In this document: piece by piece, positions 18,194 through 25,786 of the stretch
How the letters are laid out: each line of letters opens with the position of its first letter
Position numbering within the stretch: the stretch's first letter is position 1
Source of the DNA: Rubellimicrobium arenae
GTDB lineage: Bacteria; Pseudomonadota; Alphaproteobacteria; Rhodobacterales; Rhodobacteraceae
Reading direction: 5' to 3'
Length of the DNA stretch: 64,000 bases
Assembly (NCBI RefSeq): GCF_017916295.1
Contig: NZ_JAFMSS010000011.1
Coordinates: 62,001-126,000, forward strand
The notes under the pieces: model-generated
The model's input: the letters and a program-made list of their open reading frames with translations, nothing else
Told to the model about the DNA's origin: nothing
Databases searched by the model: none
Translations under genes and position numbers: made by a program

Positions 18194-18915
18194 GCGGTTG
18201 CTCCTGCGCCGAAGTACATGGCCATGATCTCGTCGTGGTCCACGGCGTCGCGCCGGCCGATCTCCCGCGTGATCGCGCCATGGTTGACGAAGTACATCCG
18301 GTCCACCAGCGACAGGACGAAGGCCACGTCCTGTTCGACCACGAGGATCGGGATGCCGCCGGCCGAGATCGTCGCGATCGCCTGCGCGAGCTCGTCCTTG
18401 AGCTTGGGCGAAAGGCCCAGCGTCGGCTCATCCAGCATGAGCATCCGCGGCGCGCACATGAGGCCAACCCCGATCGAGAGCATCTGCCGCTCACCCCCCG
18501 ACAGGGTCCGGGCGAGCTGGCGCCGCCGCTCGGCCAGGCGGGGAAAGAGCGCGAGGACCCGGTCGAGGTTCTCGGCGCGCGCGGCGCGGGCGCGTGGGGT
18601 CCAGGCGGCGAGCTCCAGCGTTTCCTGGATCTCCATGTCCGGAAAGACGGTGTTGGCCTGGGGCACATGGATCAGCCCCGCCGCGACGATGGCCTGCGGC
18701 CGCGCCCGGTCGACCGGCTGGCCGAAGAACCGCACCGTGCCCCGTCGCCGCGCCAGGGTCGCGGAGATGGCGTTGAGGATCGTGGTCTTGCCGTGGCCAT
18801 TCGGCCCGAAGAGGCCCACCCGTTCGGATGCGCCAACCGTCAGGCCGATGTTCGAGACCACGTCGTAGTCGTCATAGCCCCCGCTGAGGCCGTCGACCTC
18901 CAAGGCGTCCGTCAT
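18190..18915 (-). CDS. ABC transporter ATP-binding protein (LivF family)
   Basis: Second ATPase of the HAAT importer, 241 residues. Walker A is GPNGHGKTT, with His where the family commonly has Ala or Ser. The signature is LSGGERQMLSIGVGL, Walker B is MLMLDEPTLGLSP, and the H-loop is replaced by ILVVEQD as usual for LivF. VGLMCAPRML and a C-terminal DAVDHDEIMAMYFG tail are typical. Its ATG overlaps the LivG-type stop by 4 bp. Confidence 0.9.
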   Translation of the reverse strand: MTDALEVDGLSGGYDDYDVVSNIGLTVGASERVGLFGPNGHGKTTILNAISATLARRRGTVRFFGQPVDRARPQAIVAAGLIHVPQANTVFPDMEIQETLELAAWTPRARAARAENLDRVLALFPRLAERRRQLARTLSGGERQMLSIGVGLMCAPRMLMLDEPTLGLSPKLKDELAQAIATISAGGIPILVVEQDVAFVLSLVDRMYFVNHGAITREIGRRDAVDHDEIMAMYFGAGATA

Positions 18916-19682
18916 GCCGCCGCCCCCCGTGACCCGAGATAGGCGGTGACGACCGCCGGATTGCGAACGACCTCGGACGGGAGGCCCTCGGCGATGATCC
19001 GGCCCTGGTCGAGCACCATGAGGCGGTCCGACACCGCCAGGAGCAGCGACAGGACATGCTCGATCAGGAGGATCGTGACCCCGCGGTCGCGCACCGTCCG
19101 GATCAGGGCGTCCAGTCCCGCGACCTCGGGCTGGGTCAGCCCCGCGGCGGGTTCGTCGAGGAGAAGGAGGCGCGGCGCTCCGGCCAGGGCCGAGGCGATC
19201 ATGAGTTGCTTGCGCTCGAAGACGGTCAGCGCGTGCGAGGGCAGGGACCAGCGCGCCTCGGGGAGGCCCGCATCCTTGAGCGCCCGCGCGGCGGCGTCGC
19301 GGCCCTCCTCGCCCTTGCGGCCCGCGTTGAAGCAGGCGCTGGCATAGGCGTTCTCGAAGGCCGTGAGGGTGCCGAACTCGGCGTCCTTCTGGAAGGTCCG
19401 CAGGAGGCCGGAGCGGGCGATCCGCTCGGCGCCCTGGCCGGTCATCGGCCGGCCGTCCAGCAGGACCTCGCCCGAGGACGGCCCGAACGGGATGCCGGTG
19501 ATGACGTTGAACAGCGTGCTCTTGCCGCTGCCGTTCGGCCCGGCGATGCCCAGCACCTCCCCGGACGGGACGGTGAACGACACGTCGTTGACGGCGACCA
19601 GCGCGCCGAAGCGCCGCACGAGGTGGCGCGCTTCGAGCAGGGGCGACGACGGGGCGGCGGCAGGAACCATCGGATCATCCAT
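18912..19682 (-). CDS. ABC transporter ATP-binding protein (LivG family)
   Basis: First ATPase of the importer, about 256 residues. Walker A GPNGSGKST, a Q-loop in LLRTFQKDAEFGTLTAFEN, Walker B LLLLDEPAAGLTQ and the LivG-specific ILLIEHVLSLLLAVSDRLMVLDQG region are present. The signature motif is unusually eroded: where LSGGQQR is expected it reads LTVFERKQLMIASAL. Start codon is 19682 or 19670 (in frame, four residues apart); neither has a strong ribosome site. A perfect stem-loop at 19691-19720 ends 8 bases before 19682 and may hinder initiation. Confidence 0.88.
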   Translation of the reverse strand: MDDPMVPAAAPSSPLLEARHLVRRFGALVAVNDVSFTVPSGEVLGIAGPNGSGKSTLFNVITGIPFGPSSGEVLLDGRPMTGQGAERIARSGLLRTFQKDAEFGTLTAFENAYASACFNAGRKGEEGRDAAARALKDAGLPEARWSLPSHALTVFERKQLMIASALAGAPRLLLLDEPAAGLTQPEVAGLDALIRTVRDRGVTILLIEHVLSLLLAVSDRLMVLDQGRIIAEGLPSEVVRNPAVVTAYLGSRGAAA

Positions 19683-19690
19683 CTGGGGCA

Positions 19691-19720
19691 GGGCCGCGCC
19701 GCCCAGGTTGCGCGCGGCCC
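19691..19720 (-). repeat. Stem-loop between the binding-protein and LivG-type genes
   Basis: GGGCCGCGC (19691-19699) and GCGCGGCCC (19712-19720) are a perfect 9-bp inverted repeat with a 12-nt loop. On the minus strand it lies between the binding-protein stop (19730) and the LivG start, occupying the position where a ribosome site would be. Expected effects are reduced downstream translation and protection of the binding-protein mRNA end. Confidence 0.5.
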
Positions 19721-19729
19721 CGGGCCACG

Positions 19730-20965
19730 TCACTTCATCCAGGGCGGGAGGCGGAAGTCGCCGGTGGCGTACTGGTCGGGGTAGAACAGCACGCGCTCGC
19801 CGTCCCAGATCTGGAAGAACTGGATCGGGATGCCTTCGTTGCCCTGCACCGCGAGGTGCGTGGCCGGATCGAAGCGGAGATGGCCGGACACGATCTGCTT
19901 GTCGGCGGCGGCGATCGCCTCGCCGATGGCGAGCCGGTCGGTCGGGTCGCCCACCTTCTCCAGGGCTTCGGCGTAAAGATAGACCTGCTCGTAGAGGGCT
20001 GGGCCGTAGAAGCCCGGCGTCGTGCCGAAGCGCTCCTCGTACTTGCCGATCACCTCGGCGGCGCGGGGGTTCTGCTCGGATTCCAGCGGCCCGCCCAGGA
20101 GGTTGTAGATGATCCCCGTCGAAGCGTCGCCGGTCAGCTCGGTGAACTCGGGGACCGAGGGCGCGTATTGGATGAATACGAGGCTGTTGGTGGGCTGTTC
20201 CAGGAACTGCTGGACAAAGGTCGCCGCGTTGCCGGGCTGATAGTCGGTGTTGATGATGACCGCAGGCTCGTTCTGGCGCACGCCCGCGAGGAAGGCGCGC
20301 CAGTCGTTGATCGCACCGAAAGGCAGGAGGTCTGTCGAGGTCACGTCCCAGCCCCCCGCGCCGAAGCTTTCGGCCAACCCGTCCATGATGGTCTTGGAGT
20401 AGGGGTTGTCGGACGAGATCAGCGCCACCTTCTTGTTGGGCAGGGCCAGCGCGCCGGAGGCGGACAGCGCATCGAGCACCGGGATCATCTCGGTCTCGTA
20501 GGCGTCGTAGGACGGCGTGATGGACCACACCGTCGGAAAGGAGTCCGGGTCGGGCGCGATGATGTCGCGGGTCTGCGCGGAGTTGCCCGAGATGAGATAG
20601 GGCATCTCCTGTTCGGCCATCATCTCGATCTCGAAGTTCGAGCCCGAGGCGTAGCCGCTCATCATGACGTTCACGTCCGGGTCGCCGGCCAGCCGTTCGA
20701 AGGCGGTGGTGACCGCCTCGGCGGTCTGGTCCTGCGTGTCGCCTTCGACGATCTCGAGCATGTAGCCGGCCACGCCGCCGGCGGCGTTGATCTCGTCCAC
20801 GGCCAGTTGGGCGCCGTTGACCATCTCCTGTCCGTCCGCCGCCGACCCGCCGGTGAGCGGGGCCAGGACGCCGATCCGGGCGATCTGGTCCTGGGCCAAG
20901 GCGGGCAGAGCTCCGAGGCCGCCCAAGGCGAGGGCCAGGCTCCCGAGGCAGGTTGTCGCTTTCAT
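19730..20965 (-). CDS. ABC transporter substrate-binding protein (LivK/HAAT type)
   Basis: Periplasmic receptor of 411 residues with a signal peptide (about 1-24, ending LPALAQDQ). The type-I fold is typical: IARIGVLAPLTGGSAADGQE, AVDEINAAGG, SGYASGSNFEIEMMAEQEMP, and a long central segment with NKKVALISSDNPYSKTIMDG. It is the first importer gene downstream of the M20 hydrolase gene. An AAGGGGG ribosome site precedes ATG 20965. Ligand cannot be read from sequence, but the adjacent hydrolases suggest an N-acyl, N-formyl or N-carbamoyl amino acid derivative. Confidence 0.9.
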   Translation of the reverse strand: MKATTCLGSLALALGGLGALPALAQDQIARIGVLAPLTGGSAADGQEMVNGAQLAVDEINAAGGVAGYMLEIVEGDTQDQTAEAVTTAFERLAGDPDVNVMMSGYASGSNFEIEMMAEQEMPYLISGNSAQTRDIIAPDPDSFPTVWSITPSYDAYETEMIPVLDALSASGALALPNKKVALISSDNPYSKTIMDGLAESFGAGGWDVTSTDLLPFGAINDWRAFLAGVRQNEPAVIINTDYQPGNAATFVQQFLEQPTNSLVFIQYAPSVPEFTELTGDASTGIIYNLLGGPLESEQNPRAAEVIGKYEERFGTTPGFYGPALYEQVYLYAEALEKVGDPTDRLAIGEAIAAADKQIVSGHLRFDPATHLAVQGNEGIPIQFFQIWDGERVLFYPDQYATGDFRLPPWMK

Positions 20966-21021
20966 CGTGGTGATACCCCCTTGTTGCTTTGTGCGTCTTG
21001 TTCTTGTCGTGGAGGGCGGCG

Positions 21022-22338
21022 TCACCGGACGCCGCAAAGGTCGATGACGGTTTCGGCCAGCGTCCGGGTCACCCTCTCGAGCGAGTCGAGGTTGACGTAT
21101 TCGTCGTAGCCGTGGAGTCCGTCGCCGGATGGCCCGAAGAGGACGCAGGGCACGCCCGCCCCCGCGTAGTGGGCGCAGTCGGCCACGGCCTCGAAGCCCT
21201 TGATCGCGGGCGGCTTGCCGTTCTCCCCGGCCCGGCGGACGAGCGACGTGACCAGCGGATGGTCCACCGGCGTGTCCATCGGCGGGAAGTAGAGCTGCGC
21301 GTAATCCCAATCGACGGTGATCGGGTTGTCGCGGAGCCAGCGGTCCATCTGGCAGAAGTGGTGGACGAAGGCCTCGAACTCGGCCCGGACCTGGGCGGGG
21401 TCCTCGTTGGGCAGGAACTTGTAGTCCAGGTCGATCACCGCCGTATCCGGGATGATGGCGGGATTGGTCATCGTCACCGGCAGCCCGTCCGGTCCCAGCC
21501 CGGCCCCGGCCCGAATGACGCCCGGGTTGATGGTGTTCAGTCCGGGCGGAACGAGCGGGTGGTAGGTGGTCCGGCAGCGGATGCTCTCGAATTCGCGCAG
21601 GGCGGCCAGGAACCTCGTGGCGAGCTCGATCGCGTTCACGCCGGGGAGCAGGCGGTCGGCGGCCTCGGGCTGGGGCCAGACCTCGTTGAAGCGCCAGCCC
21701 GCATGGCCCTGACGCCCCCGGATGGTGACCCGCACCCAGAACAGCCCGCCTTCCGCCGGCATGACCGCATCCCAGGTGGGCTCGGCGATGATCCCGGCGC
21801 GGGCGAGGCGGCCCTTGGCCACGGCGTCCATGGCGCCGAACCCTCCGGCCTCCTCGTCCACGACGGTGTGGATCGACAGGCGCCCGTCCAGGGTGATCCC
21901 TGCCTTGCGGATGGCGCGGGCGGCGGCCACGCAGGCCGCGACGCCGCTTTTCATGTCGACCGCGCCCCGCCCGTAAAGGCGTCCGTCCTTGGTTTCGCCG
22001 CCGAAAGGCTCGACGGTCCACTGCGCGGGATCACCGATGGGGACCACGTCCACATGGCCGCACAGCAGGAGGCTCCGCTCCTCGGAGCCCTCCCAGTCGG
22101 CGACGATGTTCGGCCGTCCGGGCGACACGTCCCAGCGATCGACGCCAAAGCCCAGCGCGGTCAGATCCTGCTGAAGCCGATCCTGCACCTTGGCCTCGCC
22201 GTTGACGGCGGGGTCCTGGACGAAGCGCGGGTTGACGGATGGGATGCGAACGAGGTCGCGCGTCAGCTCGGCGACATAGGCGTCATCCGACCGCAGGGCC
22301 TCGCGGACGGCGGCAATGGCTTCGTCGGTCCTGGACAT
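21022..22338 (-). CDS. M20 family metallohydrolase (ArgE/DapE/acylase type)
   Basis: Dinuclear zinc amidohydrolase of 438 residues that deacylates N-acyl amino acids or short peptides. Metal and catalytic residues are in place: H95 and D97 in LLCGHVDVVPIG, D128 in GRGAVDMKSG, the base pair E162-E163 in VVDEEAGG. A dimerisation/lid domain follows (GRQGHAGWRFNEVWPQPEA). Strong AAGGAG precedes ATG 22338. It sits between the cysteine hydrolase and the HAAT binding protein in the same operon. The cytoplasmic location (no signal peptide) implies action on imported substrate. Confidence 0.88.
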   Translation of the reverse strand: MSRTDEAIAAVREALRSDDAYVAELTRDLVRIPSVNPRFVQDPAVNGEAKVQDRLQQDLTALGFGVDRWDVSPGRPNIVADWEGSEERSLLLCGHVDVVPIGDPAQWTVEPFGGETKDGRLYGRGAVDMKSGVAACVAAARAIRKAGITLDGRLSIHTVVDEEAGGFGAMDAVAKGRLARAGIIAEPTWDAVMPAEGGLFWVRVTIRGRQGHAGWRFNEVWPQPEAADRLLPGVNAIELATRFLAALREFESIRCRTTYHPLVPPGLNTINPGVIRAGAGLGPDGLPVTMTNPAIIPDTAVIDLDYKFLPNEDPAQVRAEFEAFVHHFCQMDRWLRDNPITVDWDYAQLYFPPMDTPVDHPLVTSLVRRAGENGKPPAIKGFEAVADCAHYAGAGVPCVLFGPSGDGLHGYDEYVNLDSLERVTRTLAETVIDLCGVR

Positions 22339-22355
22339 GGCGGCTCCTTTCCGGG

Positions 22356-23006
22356 TCAGGGGGTGATCTCGGCGATCAGGTCGTCGGTCGAGACCTGCCG
22401 GCAGTAGCCCTTGATCGCGCGCAGCGTGTTGTCGTGCCGTTCCTGCGTGTAGGTGGCGCAGGCATCGGGAACGAGCGTGACAAGGTAGTTGAGGTCGCAG
22501 GCGTCCCGCACCGCGGATTCGACGCATTGGTCCGTCAGGCAGCCGCACAGCACGAGCTGCCTCACGCCGAGGTTGCGCAGGATGTAGTCCACATGGGTCG
22601 AGACGAAGACCGAGGACGAGCTTTTCGGCAGGACGATCTCGTCGTCGCCCGGCGCGATCTGGTCGAGGACCTTCCCGTCCCAGGACCCCTTGGGCACGTT
22701 GAACCCGGTGATCTTGTAATCAAGGCTTCGGTCCCGGCCGTCCTTGGTGAGGCTCTCGATGGTGGTGTAGAGCACCTCGACCCCCGCGGCCCGGAACGCC
22801 TCCTGGAGCCGCTGCATGTTGGGAATGGCGACGTTCTCCAGGCGGTCGAAGAAGTAGCCGTAGTCCCGTGCGACCTCCTCGTCCGGCAGGTGCCCGAACT
22901 CGCCCCCGTCGCGGCGGCACGAGAAGTTCTGGACGTCGATGAAGAGAAGGGCGGATTGCGACGGGTCGAGGGGCAGGTCGCGCGTCGTCGGATGCGGGTT
23001 CGGCAC
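22356..23006 (-). CDS. Isochorismatase-like cysteine hydrolase
   Basis: Cysteine amidohydrolase of about 216 residues in the isochorismatase/N-carbamoylsarcosine amidase superfamily. The catalytic triad is visible: Asp in LLFIDVQNFS, Lys in EIVLPKSSSSVF, and Cys in GCLTDQCVESAVRDA, followed by cis-peptide and oxyanion elements. Relatives include ureidoacrylate hydrolase and N-carbamoylsarcosine amidase. Start: a TTG at 23012 overlaps the upstream stop as TTGA, but GGAG sits only 2 bases before it and 8 bases before the in-frame GTG at 23006, which I prefer. Placed between the formylglutamate-type hydrolase and M20 enzyme, it probably removes an N-carbamoyl or amide group. Confidence 0.85.
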   Translation of the reverse strand: MPNPHPTTRDLPLDPSQSALLFIDVQNFSCRRDGGEFGHLPDEEVARDYGYFFDRLENVAIPNMQRLQEAFRAAGVEVLYTTIESLTKDGRDRSLDYKITGFNVPKGSWDGKVLDQIAPGDDEIVLPKSSSSVFVSTHVDYILRNLGVRQLVLCGCLTDQCVESAVRDACDLNYLVTLVPDACATYTQERHDNTLRAIKGYCRQVSTDDLIAEITP

Positions 23007-23008
23007 GG

Positions 23009-23806
23009 TCAAGACTCCGGAAGGGCGGGAAGGGCGGCGGTCAGGGCCGAGGCTAGCCTGCGGGCCCAGGCGGCCTGGCCCTCGGGCGTGGCGATCAGGT
23101 CGTTGCGGATCTCGACCAGGGTATGCGGCAGGCGGCGCGCCTCGCCATGGACGGGAATGGTGTAGTCGCCTTCGTCCGTGACGCAGTAAGGCTGGTTCAG
23201 GGCCGCCACCGTGCCGGGCGACTGGGCGAGCAGGGCCCCGAGCAGGCCCCGGCTGAGCCGGTCGTCACGATGGAACAGAAAGCCCGCGTGCCAGGGCCGC
23301 TGGACCCCCATGACCTCCAGCTTGGGCGTGAAGCTGTGAACCGCGACAAGCGCCGCCGGGGGCCGTTCCGACAGCAGGCGCGCCACCGCCTCGTGGAACG
23401 GCGCATGGATCTCGGCCAGACGTTGCGCGCGCCCGTCCTCGCTCAGGCTCGCGTTGCCGGGGACGAGGGTCCCGTCGCTGGCCTCGGGAATGAAGTCGGG
23501 CGCAGAGGGAGGCCGGTTACAGTCGACCACGAGCCGGCTGTAGCGCTGGAGCACGAGCGGCGCGTCGAGCTCGGCGGACAGTGCCCGGGACAGCCCCTCG
23601 GCCCCGATGTCGTAGGCGATGTGACGCTCGAACGCCCCGTCGTCCAGGCCGAGGCGCGCCAGTCCTCCTGGGACGGCCCGCCCCGCATGTTCGCAGACCA
23701 GCAGGATGTCGGCCGTGCCCGCCCCGTTCACGATCTCGACGGGGTCGGGATCGGACTCCCGAAGGAGGGTCCCGGCCGGCCGCTTGGAGGTGGGGGTCTG
23801 GTCCAT
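23009..23806 (-). CDS. N-formylglutamate amidohydrolase family protein
   Basis: Zinc amidohydrolase of about 265 residues related to HutG-type N-formylglutamate deformylase, which yields formate and glutamate. Family features are ILLVCEHAGRAVPGGL, HIAYDIGAEGLSRALS, RYSRLVVDCNRPP, LAEIHAPFHEAV, VAVHSFTPKL and TLVEIRNDLIATPEGQ. The start at 23806 is chosen because homology begins shortly after it; an in-frame start at 23896 would run across the operator palindrome at 23879-23904. It is the first gene of the nine-gene operon and is divergent from the RpiR gene. No other histidine-degradation gene is nearby, so the substrate may be a different N-formyl or N-acyl amino acid. Confidence 0.86.
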   Translation of the reverse strand: MDQTPTSKRPAGTLLRESDPDPVEIVNGAGTADILLVCEHAGRAVPGGLARLGLDDGAFERHIAYDIGAEGLSRALSAELDAPLVLQRYSRLVVDCNRPPSAPDFIPEASDGTLVPGNASLSEDGRAQRLAEIHAPFHEAVARLLSERPPAALVAVHSFTPKLEVMGVQRPWHAGFLFHRDDRLSRGLLGALLAQSPGTVAALNQPYCVTDEGDYTIPVHGEARRLPHTLVEIRNDLIATPEGQAAWARRLASALTAALPALPES

Positions 23807-23878
23807 GGATCGTCCATCTGCGGGGGCCAGAGCGTGCAAGGTCGGGCTTGGGATAGCCCGATTGTCGCCATGGACAGA

Positions 23879-23904
23879 TTGATCTGATGAAAGCACCAGA
23901 TCAA
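23879..23904. promoter_or_regulatory. Operator candidate 1: 8-bp perfect palindrome
   Basis: TTGATCTG (23879-23886) and CAGATCAA (23897-23904) are perfect inverted repeats 10 bases apart, so the half-site centres are 18 bp apart. The site is in the region shared by the divergent RpiR gene and the amidohydrolase operon. It fits a dimeric regulator, most simply the adjacent RpiR protein. Confidence 0.5.
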
Positions 23905-23925
23905 AGTCAAAGGATTTGCGATGGA

Positions 23926-23945
23926 CGAATGAAAATTTTTGTTCG
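23926..23945. promoter_or_regulatory. Operator candidate 2: AT-rich palindrome CGAA...TTCG
   Basis: A 20-bp near-perfect palindrome has the form CGAA-NN-AAAA-TTTT-NN-TTCG, symmetric at 16 of 20 positions. RpiR-family sites commonly look like GAAA/TTTC-rich palindromes. It lies 22 bp beyond the first palindrome and covers an in-frame TTG at 23939, which argues that the RpiR protein starts further downstream. Confidence 0.5.
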
Positions 23946-24004
23946 CCCCGCCGCAGAGGTCATGCTACTGCACAGAAATCCTGCATTCCCTCCCCAGGAC
24001 CTCC

Positions 24005-24871
24005 TTGCGCGAAGCGGCTTCTCTCCGGACACGGCTCGACCAGTTGATCCCGACCTTCACGGCGGGCGAGCGGCGGATTTCGCAGGCGATCCTGGCGGAC
24101 TATCCCTATGGTGGACTCGTTCCCATCCAGGAGCTTGCGAACCGGGCCGGGGTCTCGGCCCCCACGATCACGCGCTTCGTGGCCAAGATCGGTTGCGCGG
24201 GCTACCAGGACTTCCAGCGCCAGCTGATCGGGGAGCTGAAGGAGCGCGAGCTGTCGCCCGTCCAGCTCAAGCGCGAGGGTGGGGAGGGCGATGGCGCACA
24301 CTTCCTGCCCGGCTATGCGTCCCGGGTGGCCGCGGTGGTGCAGCAGACCGCCGCGAGCATCAATCCTCAGCAGTTCGACGACTTCTGCCGGATGCTGGCC
24401 GATCGGGGCCGGGGCCTTCACCTGATCGGCGGCCGCGTGACGGACAGCATCGCCCAGCTCCTGTCCGTGCATCTCCGCCAGATCAGGACCCGCGTGCATC
24501 ACCTCCCGGCGGATCCCGAGCAATGGCCCGACATCGTCCTGGGCCTGCAGAAGCGCGACGTGGTCATCGTCTTCGACATCCGGCGCTACGATCCGCGGCT
24601 GGCGGATCTGGCGCGGCTGGTGGCCTCGCGCGGCGCGACGGTGGTCGCGGTGACGGACAAATGGCTGTCGCCCGTCACGGTGCACGCGAAGTCGAGCTTT
24701 TCCGTGCCCACCGATGTCGGCACCCCGTGGGACACCCATGTCGCCCTGGTGACCTTTGTCGAAGCGGTCATCACCCGGGTGTCCGAGGTGGACTGGGCCG
24801 CCACCAGCAGCCGCATCGCCGAGGTCGACAGCCTTCGCGCGGTCTTCAGCCCACGACCCGCCGAAACCTAA
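24005..24871 (+). CDS. MurR/RpiR family transcriptional regulator
   Basis: About 288 residues. An N-terminal RpiR helix-turn-helix (FTAGERRISQAILADYPYGG, then IQELANRAGVSAPTITRFVA) is followed by a SIS domain (GLHLIGGRVTDSIAQLLSVH, DVVIVFDIRRYDP, GATVVAVTDKWLSP). SIS domains bind phosphosugars or related metabolites, though HAAT-linked members may sense other ligands. The TTG at 24005 with AGGA 5 bases upstream fits the usual N-terminal length. An alternative TTG at 23939 lies inside a palindrome. It is divergent from the amidohydrolase operon and probably controls it. Its 3' end converges on the second Liv-type importer with only a 22-bp gap. Confidence 0.86.
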   Translation: MREAASLRTRLDQLIPTFTAGERRISQAILADYPYGGLVPIQELANRAGVSAPTITRFVAKIGCAGYQDFQRQLIGELKERELSPVQLKREGGEGDGAHFLPGYASRVAAVVQQTAASINPQQFDDFCRMLADRGRGLHLIGGRVTDSIAQLLSVHLRQIRTRVHHLPADPEQWPDIVLGLQKRDVVIVFDIRRYDPRLADLARLVASRGATVVAVTDKWLSPVTVHAKSSFSVPTDVGTPWDTHVALVTFVEAVITRVSEVDWAATSSRIAEVDSLRAVFSPRPAET

Positions 24872-24893
24872 CGGGCCAACCGGACGGGGCGCG

Positions 24894-25781
24894 TCAGCTC
24901 CGGCTGACGTTCGCCGCGGGCCAGAGCCCGTCCGGACGCAGCACAAGGAGACCGATGATGATCGACAGCGAGATCGCCTCGCGGTAGGGCAGCGCCGCCT
25001 CGGGCAGGAAGCCCTGGAGGAAGACCTCGACGGCTCCGACCACGAATCCCCCCAGGACCGCGCCGCCCAGCGACCCCAATCCCCCCAGGACGGTGGCGAT
25101 GAAGGCCTTGAGGACGGGCGTGGCCCCCATCAGGGGATCCACCGACCCGCGCTGCGCCACCCAGAGCACCGCCGCGATCCCCGCCAAGGCGCCCGAGATC
25201 GCGAAGGCCAGCGCGACGACATGGTTGGCCTTGATCCCCATCAGCCGCACGACCGCGAAATCCTCGGCCGCGGCGCGCATGGCGAGGCCCAGCGGCGTGC
25301 GGCGGAGCAGCAGGGCCATGGCCCCGAGCGCGAGCACGACGGCGGCGATGGAGACGACCGAGATCATGCCGATGCGGACGGCTCCGAGGTCGATCGTGCT
25401 CGTGAGCCAGGCCGGCAGCACGATCGGGACGGGCCTGGCCGAGATCCCGTTCTGGAACAGCACCTTGATGATCTCGCTGACGGCGAAGGAGGTGATGAGC
25501 AGGGTGGTGACATCGGCCCCGCGCATGGGGCGGAACGCGATCCGCTCCATGGCGAGAGCCGCGCCGACGGCGACGGCGACGCCCGCCAGGATGGCGACCG
25601 GGGCCGGAAGGGCGAGCAGGAGCGCCCACCAGATGCCGTAGCCCGCGATGGTCATGACTTCGCCATGCGCGAAGTTGATCAGCCGGACGATGGAAAACAC
25701 CGTCGCGAGGCCGAGCGCCAGGAGGGCATAGACCCCGCCGAGGCTGAGCGCGTTCACCGTCTGCTGCAGGAGCGTTCCCAT
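24894..25781 (-). CDS. Second HAAT importer: LivH-type permease
   Basis: Inner-membrane permease of 295 residues. VNALSLGGVYALLALGLATV and VRLINFAHGEVMTIAGYGI are LivH signatures. The cytoplasmic segment GLAMRAAAEDFAVVRLMGIK and FIATVLGGLGSLGGAVLGGF follow. It is the last gene of a four-gene minus-strand operon (LivMG fusion, binding protein, LivF, LivH), six bases after the LivF stop. It is only distantly similar to the LivH-type protein at 17312-18193, so this is an independent system and not a recent duplication. Confidence 0.9.
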   Translation of the reverse strand: MGTLLQQTVNALSLGGVYALLALGLATVFSIVRLINFAHGEVMTIAGYGIWWALLLALPAPVAILAGVAVAVGAALAMERIAFRPMRGADVTTLLITSFAVSEIIKVLFQNGISARPVPIVLPAWLTSTIDLGAVRIGMISVVSIAAVVLALGAMALLLRRTPLGLAMRAAAEDFAVVRLMGIKANHVVALAFAISGALAGIAAVLWVAQRGSVDPLMGATPVLKAFIATVLGGLGSLGGAVLGGFVVGAVEVFLQGFLPEAALPYREAISLSIIIGLLVLRPDGLWPAANVSRS

Positions 25782-25786
25782 CCCGG

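Noticed and set aside
16311..24871. Possibility that the two Liv-type importers are a recent tandem duplication
   Set aside because: Gene order, a fusion in one system and low visible sequence similarity between equivalent subunits point to separate origins.
23887..24987. 366-codon plus frame beginning near the RpiR gene
   Set aside because: It reads the RpiR gene in the wrong frame, starts inside the operator palindrome region and lacks any family signature.
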